From: Auanema rhodensis
Lineage: Eukaryota > Nematoda > Chromadorea > Rhabditida > Rhabditidae
Direction: 5' to 3'
DNA length: 64,000 nt
NCBI GenBank assembly: GCA_964057225.1
Contig: CAXKVF010000077.1
Coordinates: 434,001 to 498,000, forward strand
Shown: piece after piece, positions 63,701-64,000 of the stretch
Position numbering within the stretch: position 1 is the stretch's first letter
How the letters are laid out: the number at the start of each line of letters is the position of its first letter
The notes under the pieces: generated by a model
What the model was told of the DNA's origin: nothing
Databases searched by the model: none
The model's input: the letters and a program-made list of their open reading frames with translations, nothing else
Made by a program: the position numbers and the translations under genes

Positions 63701-64000
63701 ATGGTTACCATGCACCAATATCAATAAAAATTTGTTTTTAGACTAATATGGACATGGGGAATCTAATTTTGAAAACCGCATCTCTTTATCTTTCACGTGA
63801 AGCGAGTTACATACCAAGTGCACATCACGTGTACATTTAATTAGCATAAATTAAAGTTCACGTAAATTTCAAAGTCATGGTTACCATGCACCAATATCAA
63901 TAAAAATTTGTTTTTAGACTAATATGGACATGGGGAATCTAATTTTGAAAACCGCATCTCTTTATCTTTCACGTGAAGCGAGTTACATACCAAGTGCACA

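Larger units (their letters stand above)
53640..64000 (+). repeat. 176-bp satellite array, right block (about 59 monomers)
   Basis: Same monomer, same orientation as the left block, resuming at monomer position 85 directly after the LINE and its filler. Length equals 92 bp + 58 x 176 + 61 bp exactly, so there is no net length change in 10.4 kb. It runs off the window end at monomer position 61. A variant with C at monomer position 9 (ttttgcaaacc), usually linked to cttcatc, recurs in monomers starting at 54260, 54964, 55844, 56548, 57252, 57780, 59364 and 60420; I did not find it in the left block. Confidence 0.98.

Overview
The window is eukaryotic, apparently repeat heterochromatin from an AT-rich animal genome. 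It contains no host gene, RNA gene, CRISPR array or bacterial-type feature. It consists of one very long tandem array of a 176-bp satellite (about 32% GC by hand count) interrupted by a single non-LTR retrotransposon (LINE) on the minus strand. The species cannot be named. The LINE architecture (APE endonuclease plus reverse transcriptase, no RNase H) suggests a metazoan, probably an invertebrate, but that is inference.

Layout. 1-48838: 277 full monomers plus 90 bp. 48839-53619: LINE of about 4.78 kb. 53620-53639: 20-bp satellite-derived filler at the LINE 5' junction. 53640-64000: 92 bp, 58 full monomers and 61 bp. All monomers point the same way. Monomer phase (position 1 of the window = monomer position 1) is held across the window with only four 1-bp deletions, near 10870, 15457, 17920 and 22380. 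Diagnostic substitutions show changing higher-order repeats (HORs): 3-mer and 14-mer patterns at the left end, a doubled 4-mer at 13552-14959, a 12/11/11-mer triplet at 24813-30796, a 14-18-mer module recurring from 34493 to 48838, and a 4-mer-like pattern right of the LINE.

The LINE, read on the minus strand, has four 18-bp 5' repeats, a pyrimidine-rich leader with no AUG, ORF1 (359 aa: coiled coil, RRM-like middle, basic AT-hook-like tail), an overlapping ORF2 (APE endonuclease and reverse transcriptase, all catalytic motifs present), a 3' UTR of about 0.5 kb and an (AATA)n tail. It is flanked by a 5-6 bp target-site duplication. Both frames are open, so the insertion looks young and possibly competent. 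ORF1 should coat the RNA; ORF2 should nick the target and reverse-transcribe the RNA in place. ORF2 has no ATG, so it must be made by a non-AUG start, reinitiation or a +1 frameshift.

The most interesting signals are three CACGT-core motifs per monomer about three helical turns apart, the layered HOR turnover, the templated filler at the LINE 5' junction, and the unusual ORF1/ORF2 coupling.
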